Positions 1 through 10,482 of a stretch of 64,000 nucleotides of DNA are shown one piece after another (position 1 is the stretch's first letter; each line of letters begins with the position of its first letter). The notes under the pieces are model-generated. The model made no database searches, had not been told where the DNA came from, and saw nothing but the letters and a program-made list of their open reading frames with translations. The DNA comes from Ilex aquifolium. Its lineage: Eukaryota > Streptophyta > Magnoliopsida > Aquifoliales > Aquifoliaceae. Location: the NCBI GenBank assembly GCA_951799425.1, contig OX637398.1, positions 16,092,270 through 16,156,269 on the forward strand, read 5' to 3'. A program made the translations under genes and the position numbers.

Positions 1-954
1 GAAATTTACCTAACAAGTACATATATACACCCATTTCATACCAACCTTGCTTAGCACATTTGGTACCCATTTCCCACACATGACATACATTGGTGGTACA
101 TTAAACTAGAGAATGTGATTTAAATCATACCACACATTCTCAATACCCATTTCACCCAAATAACCACAATAGGCAAGTGATACATATATATATACACCTA
201 CCCATTCCATATAACCTTCCTAGGTTGGAAATAAACCTAAGTAGGAAGAAAACCCTACCTCTTGTAGCGTGTAGAATCGCCGTGGGAAGCTCCTAGAACT
301 CAAAGCAAGCTTGAATCCTTCACTTCCAAATTTTCGGCCCTCCAACGTTCGGTGAAAACCGTCGTTTTTGGTACCCACGCGTAGCCCTCGACGCGTAGAG
401 CAACTCTTGTTCTTGGCCCGAATCGATTTGAGCGCTAGAACGGAGTAGATCGTAGAGAGAAGGTGGAGTTTTCTCTCATTTTCCCTCTCTTCTTTTCTCT
501 CGGCTGAAACCGGCTGAATGGTGAAGGAGAAGTCTGATTTTTCAGACTTTAGGCCCCTATTTATATTTTTAGGATACTTGGCCCACAATTGGCCACATGT
601 CCTATTTAATTTCGGGTCCGTTTTAATCCCGAAACGACTAAATTTCGCTCCGGTTCAAGTTCGAATTATTTTTAATTCAACTTGCCTCTAATATTTCCCC
701 AAACTTTAAAATTTTATAAAAATTTCGTGCACGGGGTCACCCGAGGCCCGTTTGTCTCGTAAAACGCGAAAAATCCGACTATCTCGGAATTCAACGAAAT
801 TTGACGTGGTAACTAGATTTCGCGAGACGAATCCAATGGTGGAATCCGTTTCGTCATCCGAGATTTAGAAAAATTCAGTTTTTCAACTAGTACCGAAGTG
901 ACAATTCACTTATTGCCCTTGTTCGTCAAAGTTTAAATTTTCCGGGGTTTCACA
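1..954 (-). mobile_element. Partial LTR of a Ty3/gypsy-type retrotransposon inserted in another element
   Basis: Read on the minus strand this begins TGTGAAACCCCGG at 954 and continues past the left edge of the window, so only one end is visible. TGTGAAACC is a common start for gypsy LTRs. A TATA box lies about 390 bp from that end and the GC-rich transcribed leader follows it, as expected for a U3-R order. The junction at 954/955 interrupts the pol reading frame of the neighbouring Tat-like element in the middle of a conserved motif. The 5 bases 955-959 (GCACG) should recur at the other end of this insertion, outside the window. The open frame at 220-588 (minus) has no recognisable homology and is probably leader sequence. 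Confidence 0.6.
558..565 (-). promoter_or_regulatory. LTR TATA box (TATAAATA)
   Basis: TATAAATA followed by GGGGCC on the minus strand. It sits inside the LTR at a position compatible with the U3/R boundary. Transcription would run leftwards, with a start expected about 25-35 bases downstream. Confidence 0.5.
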
Positions 955-1187
955 GCACGCCTTGGTTTTTGCTTCACGGGCTTATAAGTGGGATCAACAT
1001 GGAGCTTGTGAGTTATAACATTGGGCCTTATGCATTTCATCTCTGTGGCGTCCCATGCAAACACATCCACATTATTTCTCAAAAAATCGGTCATCTCTTC
1101 CTGTTCGGCTAGGGATGTGGCAAATCCAATCAGGAAGTATCTCTCTTCGTCGCCTTCTGCCAGGAGTACCTTCCAGAGATCTTCCAT
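955..1187 (-). pseudogene. Pol fragment immediately upstream of reverse transcriptase (Tat-like gypsy)
   Basis: The minus-strand frame contains DVFAWDATEM, VITHKLHVDP and YKPVKQKPRR. These match the conserved stretch that precedes the RT fingers in plant gypsy pol. It lies in the same frame as the protease at 1248-1823, with in-frame stops between 1188 and 1247, so the original polyprotein is broken there. The frame ends where the LTR at 954 begins, and no RT catalytic motif is present. It is a truncated pseudogene. Confidence 0.75.
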
Positions 1188-1247
1188 TGATCAATCGGCT
1201 GGGTCGATCCGCTGCGCATCGATCCCCAGTCGGCCAGACTATAATTG

Positions 1248-1823
1248 CTATTTTTTCAGAACTTCCTCCAGGGCACATTCATTCTCCTTGGAGGCGACCC
1301 CGACCTTTACAACGGCGTAGAAACAACTTTTAGCGAACGCTTGGTCTCCAAAAATCTCCATTATCCCCCTTGGAGTGGGGAATTTAAGCTTCTGGTGGTA
1401 GTTGGAGTGCACTGTCCCAAGCAAATGCAACCAAGTCCGTCCCATGATAATATTGTATGGTGAGTCGGAGTCGATCACTACGAACTCCGTGTCAATGGTG
1501 ACAGGCCTTGTGATGACTGGGAGAGTAATCTTGCCAAGAGACAGGGCAAACGATCCATTGAATCTGACAAGGGGAGTTTTGACCATGGTCAGGTCCTTGG
1601 ACCCAAGGCCCACTCGTTTGAATACGTCAAAGTACATGACCTCCGACGAGCTTCCCGAGTCCACCAGCGCTCTCTTGACGTCAAATTCGTCGATTCGTAA
1701 AGTTATGATCAACGCGTCCTCGTGGGGGTGGACCACGCATGCTAGGTCGGCTTTGAAAAAGGTGATACTCCTATAATCTGTACGAGGCCTCTTGCTTGTT
1801 TGGCCCCCATCCTTGTCTCCCAC
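1248..1823 (-). pseudogene. Retroelement aspartic protease (Tat-like gypsy)
   Basis: A 191-residue frame with the retropepsin active-site motif ALVDSGSSSEVMY near residue 55, and a flap and C-terminal region ending YNIIMGRTWLH near residue 125. Both are typical of plant gypsy pol proteases, which mature the Gag-Pol polyprotein in the virus-like particle. The catalytic Asp-Ser-Gly is intact. The frame is open through the whole domain but is separated from gag on one side and RT on the other by stops, so it cannot make a full polyprotein. Confidence 0.8.
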
Positions 1824-1866
1824 CTTTCAGGCGAAGGCTATTCTTTTTAGGTCAAACCTAAGGGTG

Positions 1867-2883
1867 TTAGTTGTTGGATGCTCTAAGGGGCAGACATGGA
1901 TGACGTCGATGATGTTGCCACGGACGACAGTCTGGTCCCCGCAGCATGTGTCCCCCTTGGTGGATCTTCCTCGACAAACTCCTTGAGATGTCCCTCTTGT
2001 ACCAACTTTTCCAGGAAGGATTTGTAAACTCTGCAATCTTCGGTGAGGTGTCACACGTCCTTGTGGTACGAACACCTCGCATTTTGGTTTTTAGTGGGTG
2101 GATCGCCCAGCATATTTGGAGGCCATTTAAAGAAGGGCTCCTTCTTATTTTGTTCAACAACTTGTAGATAGGCTCCTTGAATGGAGTGTGGACCCCCTTG
2201 AAGGGGTTCCATGATGCAGGGATCAATCCCTTCTTGGGAGGGCCTTCTTCCTTCTCTTTCCCCTTTTTCTTTGGGGCCAGGCTCTTACCTTTACTCCCCA
2301 TCAGTTCATCCTTTACCATGGAGTATTTATTGATTCGGGCCATTAACTCGCCCATATCGGTTGGCGTTTTCTTTGTCAAGGACCTATAAAGGTCGGTGTC
2401 CCTAGAGAGGCCAAGTCTGAAAGAGGCCGCAGTCATGACCTCGGAGCATCCCTCCACCTCATTCACTTCTTCCCAGTACCTGGCGGCGTACTGGCGGAGT
2501 GTCTCACCTTCCTTCCGCCAGAGGGTCAACACTGATCTGACATCCTTAAGGAGCTTACTCCCTATTATGAACCTGACGAAAAATTGTCTGGTCAGCTCCT
2601 TCTAGGATCATAAACTGCCGGGTGGAAGCATCTCGAACCATTTCATGGCAGTGTCCCCTAGGCTCATTGAAAATACTTGGCATAGCAGCCTATGGTCCAA
2701 GTGGTATAAGGATATCACTTGCTTGTACTGTCGAAGATGAGCTTTCGGATCTAAACGCCCATCGTAAACTTTGAACCTTGGCACCACAAACTTTTTTGGT
2801 ATCTCCATCTCTAGGATGTTCTTGGTGAAGGGTGACAGGATGGCTTCATCCTCCATATTGTCATCTGAGGTGGACTTTTCCAT
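1867..2883 (-). pseudogene. Gag of the Tat-like gypsy element, broken
   Basis: Two minus-strand frames make up this gag. The N-terminal piece (2608-2883) has the pattern KVYDGRLDPKAHLRQY and GDTAMKWFEMLPPGSL, which is the retrotransposon Gag domain. The C-terminal piece (1867-2532) continues with LWRKEGETLRQYAARYWEEV, then a basic lysine-rich tract. The two halves abut with a frame break around 2533-2607. Weaker gag-like sequence with several stops continues towards 3400. No intact zinc knuckle was found. Gag would package the element RNA; this copy cannot. Confidence 0.75.
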
Positions 2884-3540
2884 CTTAATGGGATCTAGCC
2901 TGGTCCTAAGATCTCCCTCCTTATGGTGTCTTTTTTCATCCCCTTAGCGTCGAGCAGCATGCCCCTAGCTCCTCCATCCTTCACGGACAAGGTTGATCCC
3001 TCCTCGGACTCGTCTGCGCCCCCTCACCCAGACAGTCTCTGAAGGAGGTCATTCAAAGCCAATGGCTTCGTCTTCTTGGCTCGGACCCTGAGGTCCTGTC
3101 CCTTGGCTCTCGGGCGCTTCGGAATCCTAGAGCACCCTGCTCAGCCGCTGAGGCTGTTCCTTAAATCTTCAGGTGCCACCTCCCTGATGGAGGCCCCCTT
3201 AGTCGGCTGTAAGGTCCGAGATCCTCTGGCAGTGAGTGCAAACTCATCCAACCAATTTAGGACATTCACGTTATTCTCCTCTATCTTTCAGAATCAATCT
3301 TCCAACCATTCTTCGATGAGATTGACGAGTTGACGGGCTAAGGGATCGTCTTTATCGCCCCCCAGGGTTAGTTTGATTTGGCGAGTTTTTTTCCTTGAAA
3401 TGATTGAATGCTCTTTGTTGACACTTTCGACACGATCCTTCGTTCTTGATACAGAAGGAGTCTGTGCATCTTTATTTCTTTGCTCCCTATCCTTTCAAGC
3501 GGGTGTTCACCATAGTCTTTGTCTCAAGAAAACTCGGTTG
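2884..3540 (-). other. Degenerate gag N-terminus and untranslated leader
   Basis: Between the recognisable gag and the primer-binding site. The minus strand still reads as gag-like peptide in the 3230-3400 stretch, with multiple stops. No other gene is visible. Confidence 0.45.
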
Positions 3541-3560
3541 TTCCCATAGACAGAGCCAAA
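3541..3560 (-). promoter_or_regulatory. Primer-binding site of the Tat-like element
   Basis: The minus strand reads TTTGGCTCTGTCTATGGGAA directly after the LTR end at 3562. It resembles the TTGGCnnCGTCTGTGGGAA type seen in Tat-clade elements and has a recognisable cousin in this window at 55930-55947. Mismatches suggest decay. Confidence 0.55.
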
Positions 3561-3889
3561 CTGTGCGCGATGATTTTCGCACAATAAAAGAAAATGACAG
3601 ATCTCGCATTTGATGAACACGAGACTTACCTGAAAGTCGAGGATCCCTTGGCAAGAGGGAGTGATAGAGCTCCTAAGGAGTGGTGATGAGTTGTCTTTCT
3701 AGCTGTCCACGCGATTCCAGCGAATCGGGAAGGAATCTGCCACTCAAAAAAAAGAGTTAGAAGGACGCCAGAGTGTTTTCTGACGTAACCCCTACGACGG
3801 TCAAGTTAGTCTGTGTGAGAGAGGGGATATGGCACTGGTGTATTGCTGAGAATATGGTTTGCTTACCTCTCTCTCCAATTTTTGAGAGT

Positions 3890-3897
3890 TATTTATA
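3890..3897 (-). promoter_or_regulatory. LTR TATA box
   Basis: TATAAATAACTC on the minus strand, about 330 bp from the 3' end of the LTR and downstream of the G-box array, so it is well placed as the retrotransposon core promoter. Confidence 0.5.
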
Positions 3898-4376
3898 CCT
3901 TCAAGGGGGTCATCATTGCTGGCAAGTGGGTCCCCCTAGGGAGAGACCCCCATTGACCTATCTGGGAGGCAGGTGGGGGTAAACAGTCCTTGGGAAGAAT
4001 GTCTCCTGTCTCACTTGGAAAGTCAATCAGCATTAAATGCTCGGGCCCTCAAACACTTAATGCCCTTCCTCTAAGGCTCTCTGGACGATAAACACGTCTC
4101 ATCCTCCTGAATGATCATTGAATGCTCTTCTGGGATGGCTGCGCGCCAGTGGGGGCATTCTTGTCCATTGACCTCCAACTCTGTACTTCGCGCCACGTGT
4201 CATAATTCCATTTGGTCGCTGGTTATGTCTTTTTTGCCATCCTGACTTTTTTTGGGAAAGCAAGTTTAATGATTCATTGTCTAACTCTGACTTTAATAGG
4301 CTGCAACCGTCAATAATCCGCCTTGTGGCCGAGGTGACGTGTCTAAAATCAGACCTCGGGATCGAATAACCCCAAG

Positions 4377-4520
4377 GACACGTGTCAAAGTCACAGTGCT
4401 GCAAGAGCTCATACGCCGAGGACACGTGTCTTCATCAGGATGCTGGAGGTGTTCTTGGTGCCGAAGACATGTGTCTTCATCACATTGCTGGATATGTCAT
4501 CGGTGCTGAGGACACGTGTC
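4377..4520 (-). promoter_or_regulatory. U3 array of four GACACGTGTC-type G-box elements at about 45-bp spacing
   Basis: GACACGTGTC occurs at 4377-4386, 4421-4430 and 4511-4520, with the variant GACATGTGTC at 4466-4475. Start-to-start spacing is 44, 45 and 45 bases. The surrounding sequence also repeats, so this is a tandem repeat carrying the motif. CACGTG also occurs at 4194-4199. CACGTG G-boxes are bound by plant bZIP and bHLH factors. The role as an LTR enhancer is an inference. Confidence 0.6.
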
Positions 4521-4649
4521 AACTCCCCGTTCTTTCTCAGTCTCATCAGTTTTAAACTAAAATTATCATTACTACTTTTTTCTTGGGTCATGAGAATGTA
4601 AATAGAAATGCATGAAAAGTTCTGGAAGTTACACAAATGCTATGGAAGA

Positions 4650-5279
4650 CCTGAAGAAAATTTTGCAAGCCTAAGTTTGTTGGTTAATAGGGTTGAATAT
4701 GGTTTTTGTAATAGAATTAATCACGCATTTTTGAAGTAAGTATTACTTTGACAAAACCAAACCGTGAAGATGAGAGTAAGAAGTTGCAGAAGAATGATCT
4801 TACACATAGTCACGGTCTCTCAAATATGCTTTTCTTTTATTATTTTGGTTCTTATTCTTTTAGTTTTTTTCACTTTAGTCCCTTAACTTATCAATTTAGT
4901 TTAATAAAAAATATCGCTTAAATTAATTAAGGAAGTGATTACATGCGTCTCACTTGACCATAATGGAGGAAGAGTTAGTGAAACTTTAAGGGGAAAAAAC
5001 GATAATATTGAAAGATAAGCATCAAAGTAGCATAAAAATCTATTGGTTTATTAGTCTATGTATTAAGTCATTGTAGAGTTTGCCTCAATAAGACGACGCT
5101 CTTGTGTATAGTTTAAGTGTTAATTAATCTTTTTTTTTTTTTTTTTGTGATTCAATGGTCAGAAGTGTTCGAACAAATTTACGCACGCCTCAATTAATTT
5201 TCTCTCCGGTCCAGTCAAAACAGACCATTCACGTCGGAGCTAGAGTATTTATGATGACCTAATTTTATGGGGTTACAAA
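4650..5279. other. No gene seen; AT-rich spacer before the MULE
   Basis: Contains a T-run near 5128-5145 and no open frame with recognisable homology. It is the left flank of the MULE target site. Confidence 0.5.
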
Positions 5280-5288
5280 TATTTAAAT
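5280..5288. repeat. Left 9-bp target site duplication of the MULE
   Basis: TATTTAAAT, identical to 22672-22680 and directly abutting the left terminal inverted repeat. Confidence 0.9.
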
Positions 5289-5345
5289 GAGGAATTTAGA
5301 AGCCGGTACAATTTTTTAGACTTACTTAGGTAAAAGTACAAAACA
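5289..5345 (+). repeat. Left terminal inverted repeat of the MULE
   Basis: Matches the reverse complement of 22615-22671. The first 24 bases align without a gap but with several mismatches; the next about 30 (around TTTTAGACTTA and AAAAGT) are nearly identical. Confidence 0.85.
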
Positions 5346-5752
5346 AAAACTTATTTAGGTAGAAGTGCATTTTTAAAAAAAATACCGATATTGCAATTGG
5401 TAAATAGTAAAAATATGGTAACCGATGGAATTCCTTCCGTTTTTTTTGGCAAAAATCGTGTAATGGGAGGGAAAAGAGGGGATTTAATTATCTTCTTCCA
5501 TCTTCTTCGGCAGAGTGTTTGTATGTCTATTGGAATGCCAGACCTGCCATACTTGTGAGTGTTCTTCCTCTCTGTAAAAAATGGTTTCAATTTAGTGTTC
5601 ATCGTCTAACAAGAGGAATACTACATACTGTTTATGGTCTTTAAACAAGAGCATTGCGAGGTTTCTGAATCATCTCCTCAAATTTCTGAATCGTCGCAAA
5701 CGGATAATCAACTGCGAATCGTCTCCGACAAATTCTTCTCCGAAAATTGCAG

Positions 5753-6509
5753 GTGATATTACTGTTTGGGTTTTTTTTTTCCGTTCATTAATTTTCTCTT
5801 GCTCCACAATCTGTGTTGTTTGATTTTGGGGAAAAAACCCTATTTTAGTGAATTTATAATAACAAATTACAGGTTTATAATTTACGATTAAGTAACCTAA
5901 TTTGTTCAAAAATTGTGTAACTGTTTTAAGTAACTATTTAGAATGACAAATAACAAACTGTTAATATTCAAAAATTAATGGTTGATATTGTTTTGACCTT
6001 ACAATGCAGTTCCAAATTTTATTGCTGCTTACATAATATTCAAATGTTTTTTAGTATCTTATTTGTGATTACAAATTACAAACAGTTAATATTCAAAGAT
6101 GAATGATTGTAACTGTATTGAGTAACTATCTTCTGTATGAAATCATTCAACCCTGATATATGTTATTGGTAACTGTATATATTATATGTATATTAGTTGC
6201 GTTAAGTATATGTTACTAAATGGTTTAATGTTCAAAAAATGTATGATTGTAACTGTATTGAGAAACTAATCTGTGTATTAAGTATTACATTCTTATATAG
6301 GATATTGGTAACTGTACTTAGTATCTGTACTTGAGATACTATGTACTTGAGATACTATGTGCAATTGAGTAATGATGCTTTTACAAAATTAGGTGAATTT
6401 CATTCTAACGAATTAAACAGTTACCAATTTATGGAATAATGGTTAGTGTAAATATAGATATACCATATATACTTGTATGAAACCATAACGCTATTGATTC
6501 ATTAAACAG
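5753..6509 (+). other. Probable 5'-UTR intron of the Ulp1-like gene
   Basis: A donor GCAG|GTGATA at 5753 and an acceptor TTAAACAG at 6502-6509 lie just before the ATG at 6513. Inside, the motif TAACTGT and its variants recur. An intron in the 5' leader is inferred from splice-site quality and the lack of coding sequence. Confidence 0.5.
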
Positions 6510-8119
6510 GTCATGGCGAACAAAAAAGCTTCAAAACACAGACCTGTAGTAAGGGGCAGCAAAAAAATTCCACAGCAAGAGTCACAAGCAACAAATACAA
6601 AGGTCACTGGTGCAAAATACAACCCTCAATACAGATCAAATATGCTTGCCATCATCAGGGCAATTGAAGAGCTTCATTTAAATGATTATCACAAGACATC
6701 GTTGCAAAAGACCCTCTTCTGGCTGCTTTTTGAATGTATAATTGACCAAACATTGGACAAAACATGGTGCCGTAAAAGTGACAGCTGCATTCTTGAAATT
6801 TTATTATGTTTCAATTCAGATACTTCAAGATTCAATATCGGGAGCAAAAAATTGAGACTGCGACCTAATGATGTCACCCTAATATTTGGGATACAAGATG
6901 GGTGTGAAAAGATTGATTGGACGATACATGGAAAATCAGTTACACCCTTTACAGAATGATGGTTCAAGAAGGATCGGAGGTTAACAACTACGTTGATAAG
7001 AAGCAAGCTGAAACATGCGTCCGAATTGGACAGTGAGAATGGGTACGATGACTTGGCTAGATTATTATGTTTGTATCTGTTGGCAACATTTTTTTTCCCA
7101 GTAACGGGAAACACAATGAGTTGGGGGTTGGTACCATATATTGAAAAGTTGGATGCATGTAGAAAATACAATTGCTCCGAAGCTATAACTGATACTCTAA
7201 TTTCATCATTGAAGAAGAAGAAGGAAACGCCATCAGCTATAAATGGATGCGTCCTCCTAATACCAGTAAGTGTCTTAATATAAGTAATATATAAATTTGA
7301 GTCTTTAAATTACTTTGATAGCACCAAATATGATATAATAATCATAATGTTGTATGTTGCAGTACTGGCTGTGTGAACACACCTCCATGTTAACTCCCAG
7401 CACTGAGAGGCCATTTCCTCGGTTCCTCAAATGGAACTTACCAAGTCTGAATAGGGCAATCAAGCAAAAATGTTTGGCAAATATCATGGCAAATGAGGTA
7501 AGTCTCAGTTCATAAATTATAATCCCTATAACTTGTAACTGTTTTGAAAAATGCAACTATGTCAATGTTTGTTAATTAAATTTATTTTATCCTTAGATCA
7601 TGAAGCAAAGACTGAAGAGAACTAAGGAAGAGAGAATGTTTATATCATCGAAAAAGAAGGCAGGAAAAGAATTGAAAAAAGCAATGGAGCAAGAGTTAGA
7701 TGACAATGACAAAGTTGACATAGAAGAAAATGGTGTTGGAAAGACATCAATTGGTGATGATGAATGTTCAAATGAAATGGGACAATTGGTTGACTTAGTT
7801 GAAGTTAATGTTACCCAACCAATAGAAATACAGTCAAGAGATCAAGAGGTTTGGATTGACAGTGAAAATGACAACATTATGAGAGAGAGAGATGAATTTC
7901 AAAAGATTGTTGCTGAGTTGATGGTGAAGGACAAATTAAACCAAGAAAAGATTGCCGAGTTGGCCAATGAGAATGAAGCGTTGAAAAGACACATGCAAGA
8001 CAGTGTTGACATGGGGCATCACAAGGTATATTTAAATTAACCGTTATAATGTATATGGGAATCTGTTGCATAGTTTTGTGAGTCATTTTATGTGTGTATC
8101 CATAGTATACCTGAATGGT

Positions 8120-8290
8120 GTAACTGTTTCAGTATAGTTAGTTACAAGTTCAGCCCTGTGTGGTATAACTGTATTTGAATTAACATGTTAACTGTTTCAG
8201 CCCTGTGTTGTATAACTGTATTTGGATTAACATGTTAACTGTTTCAGCCCTGTGTTGTATAACTGTATTTGGATTAACATGTTACATGTT
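8120..8290 (+). repeat. 47-bp tandem repeat in the third coding intron
   Basis: About 2.7 copies of a unit containing AACTGTTTCAGCCCTGTG followed by GGATTAACATGTT, in which TAACTGT occurs twice per unit. Confidence 0.75.
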
Positions 8291-8399
8291 ACTAATTTAT
8301 GAGGAAATATATTTAACAATGTGGTGCAATTATTTTTTAACATATTTGAGTAACTGTTTTGAATTCTTAACTGTTTGTCTTGGTATAACTATTGTACTA

Positions 8400-8710
8400 T
8401 CTAATACAGTGTAACGTTATGGTGTAACTGATTTGTCCAGATGCATTAGATAACAAAGTTGATCCAAAACAGTTACACCATATATGAATCTCCATATTTG
8501 AGCTGCAGTTGGATGTTTTGGGAATGAATAGACAATTGGTTGACTTAGTTGAAGTTAATGTCTGTATCTATACTATACCTGAATGGTGTAACTGTGTCTG
8601 TATACTTTGTTACATGTTAAAGTGCATCTATTTTGTGCTCATGTTTGAGTGACTGTTTCATCCCTATGTAACTTATATGGTGTAATTGCTTTTTGGTTTT
8701 TGTTATGTAA
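8400..8710 (+). repeat. Diverged intronic copy of the 262-bp MULE repeat
   Basis: The stretch from the paired GTTACACCATATAT motif through TTGGATGTTTTGGGAATGAA and ACAATTGGTTGACTTAGTTG matches the repeat units at 17554-18578. It lies in the third coding intron, far from the array but inside the same MULE. Confidence 0.7.
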
Positions 8711-8953
8711 CTGTTTTTGTTAATTGTGTAATGAATTGGTTAACTATTATTTTCATAATGAGTTCATGCAGCAAGATGAAGTGCAAGGGGACATTCCATC
8801 CGATTATAATGTTCAATCATCAAAGATTACAGTTTCAATGTTACAAATATTTGATAGAGACACAAAAATCGTCCAACTTGAGACATTGGTTCATACGATG
8901 CATAATGAAAAAGACGCAATTGAGGCCGAAAATGTGACATTAAAAGAGAATGT

Positions 8954-10267
8954 TGATTAACCATCAAAAGTGCTATTTTATTACATTTAATAATTGGTTA
9001 ATTGCATATTATTTGTGATTAAATGTGTTAAATTCCTTGATTTTCTAATTTGATACTTTTTCTAGTTGTTTGGTTTATTTTGCAGGTAAATTGGTTGATT
9101 TAAAGTAATAATGGATAATGCAAGTGAAGCAATCACTAGAGGAAGAATCACAATTGATAAGGATTGAAGAGTCAAGATTGGGATAGGAAGACTTGAAGAT
9201 AAATCAGAATTTTAATCCTTATAAGAGTTTAAGTGAGAAGAAAACTCATTTAAAGTTGGATTAGAAAAGTTTCCTAAAAGATAAGGATTTGACACGTCTT
9301 CCGTATTTCATTAATAACTTTTGACTCCGATATCGGATTGACCTGATTTTTGTGGGGTTGGAAATAAGACTTCAAGGGCTACAGAAGTGTATTTCACGAA
9401 AATTTCGTGATTCAGTCTCTAAATATGCGAAATTCAAGCTCGAAGTCTGGACAGATTTTGTACCCGCGGGCCCCAAGATTTATGCACGGGATTTAACCTT
9501 ACAAGACATCTTTTTGGGAAAGGAATTCCTTCCAACCTGTACTTATGATTTATTTTACTATAAATAAGGACTCTCATCTAGTGAGAGAAAAAAGGAATTA
9601 GATTAGGATTTATTTTATATATTCTTTTTTCCATCTTTTTATTTCGTCATGTCTGGCTAGAAGGCTAAGCTAGGGCTAGGGAAGAACCTCTCAACGGAGT
9701 ACGGTATTTTTATTGACTCTTGTACTTAAGGATTTATGTTATTGTGTTAATTTAATCCTTAATATTTTAGCAAAGTGTTTATGCTGTATAAACTCTTGAG
9801 TTGTTGTGCCACGTACATCAATTTCTTGATTTTCTCTGCGTGTAAATCACTGGTTATTCCATGCTGGAAGGATTAACATTATTTCATAAAATAATATGAT
9901 TGAATGATTATTCAGGTTCCTGGTAGTCTTTTGATTATAACCATTGGATTTATCACTTGATTTGTTAATTGGTTTAACTGACATTTAATTCCTCTTTCAA
10001 GTCAAGCTTTGAGTATTTAACTATTATTGTATGAAGTTGAGAGGGAGTACCTGATGCTCTAGTATTTTATTTATTACTGTTTTAATTATCAAAAATCACT
10101 TTTCTCCAATCAACAACTTTCTAAACAAATCCTTTTCCGTTCAAATTACTTTTGTTGTTTGTGTGATTGTTCCTTGTTACAATTTCTCGTGGGATCGACC
10201 TCGGACTTCCGAGAATATATTACTTTGCTCAACCTGCGCTTGGGTTTACACTTTTAAAGTTGAAGCA
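8954..10267 (+). mobile_element. 5' LTR of the Athila-like element
   Basis: TGATTAACC start, GAAGCA end, 1314 bp, nearly identical to 13319-14632. TATA box TATAAATA at 9559-9566. Upstream of it are the palindrome TCCGATATCGGA (9326-9337) and an inverted repeat CACGAAA-A-TTTCGTG. The open frame 9352-9567 lies upstream of the TATA box and is probably fortuitous. Confidence 0.9.
9559..9566 (+). promoter_or_regulatory. LTR TATA box of the Athila-like element
   Basis: TATAAATAAGGACTC, repeated at 13924-13931 in the 3' LTR. The transcribed leader would start about 30 bases downstream. Confidence 0.6.
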
Positions 10268-10273
10268 AGTTTT

Positions 10274-10291
10274 TGGCGCCGTTGCCGGGGA
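10274..10291 (+). promoter_or_regulatory. Primer-binding site, tRNA-Asp type
   Basis: TGGCGCCGTTGCCGGGGA is complementary to the 3' end of plant tRNA-Asp. It is the primer site used by Athila-related elements. It starts 6 bases after the LTR end. Confidence 0.85.
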
Positions 10292-10482
10292 ATTGAAAGA
10301 CAAGGAGCCATTACATCATTGAGGTTTGCTTGATTTGAGATTCGTCACAGATCCGGTAATCTCGTTCCTTTTGTTTTTTATTTATTGTTAATTATTTGTT
10401 TCATTTTTCCTCAGGTTAGATATTTCATAATTTTTATTTTTATATTTTATATTTCTTTTAATGTGGTGTGAAGATTTCCCCG

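Larger units (their letters stand above)
955..4640 (-). mobile_element. Tat-like Ty3/gypsy retrotransposon, 5' half (LTR, PBS, gag, protease, start of RT)
   Basis: On the minus strand, from right to left, the order is LTR (about 4640-3562), primer-binding site, gag, aspartic protease and the region just before reverse transcriptase. That is the gypsy order. The gag and protease styles match plant Tat-clade elements. The rest of RT, RNase H, integrase and the 3' LTR are missing because a second LTR element is inserted at 954. Gag and pol are broken by several stops, so this copy is dead. Confidence 0.75.
3562..4640 (-). mobile_element. 5' LTR of the Tat-like gypsy element
   Basis: The inner end is set by the CACA terminus at 3562 next to the primer-binding site. 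The outer end is uncertain (4530 to 4650) because the second LTR is not in the window. The LTR contains a TATA box at 3890-3897 and, upstream of it, a U3 array of ACACGTGT boxes. Confidence 0.55.

Noticed and set aside
220-588. 122-codon minus-strand frame
   Set aside because: It overlaps the TATA box and leader of an LTR and has no recognisable motif.
9352-9567. 71-codon frame conserved at 9352-9567, 13717-13932 and (inverted) 16526-16720
   Set aside because: It lies in LTRs upstream of the TATA box and is repeated only because the LTRs are copies. There is no evidence of translation.
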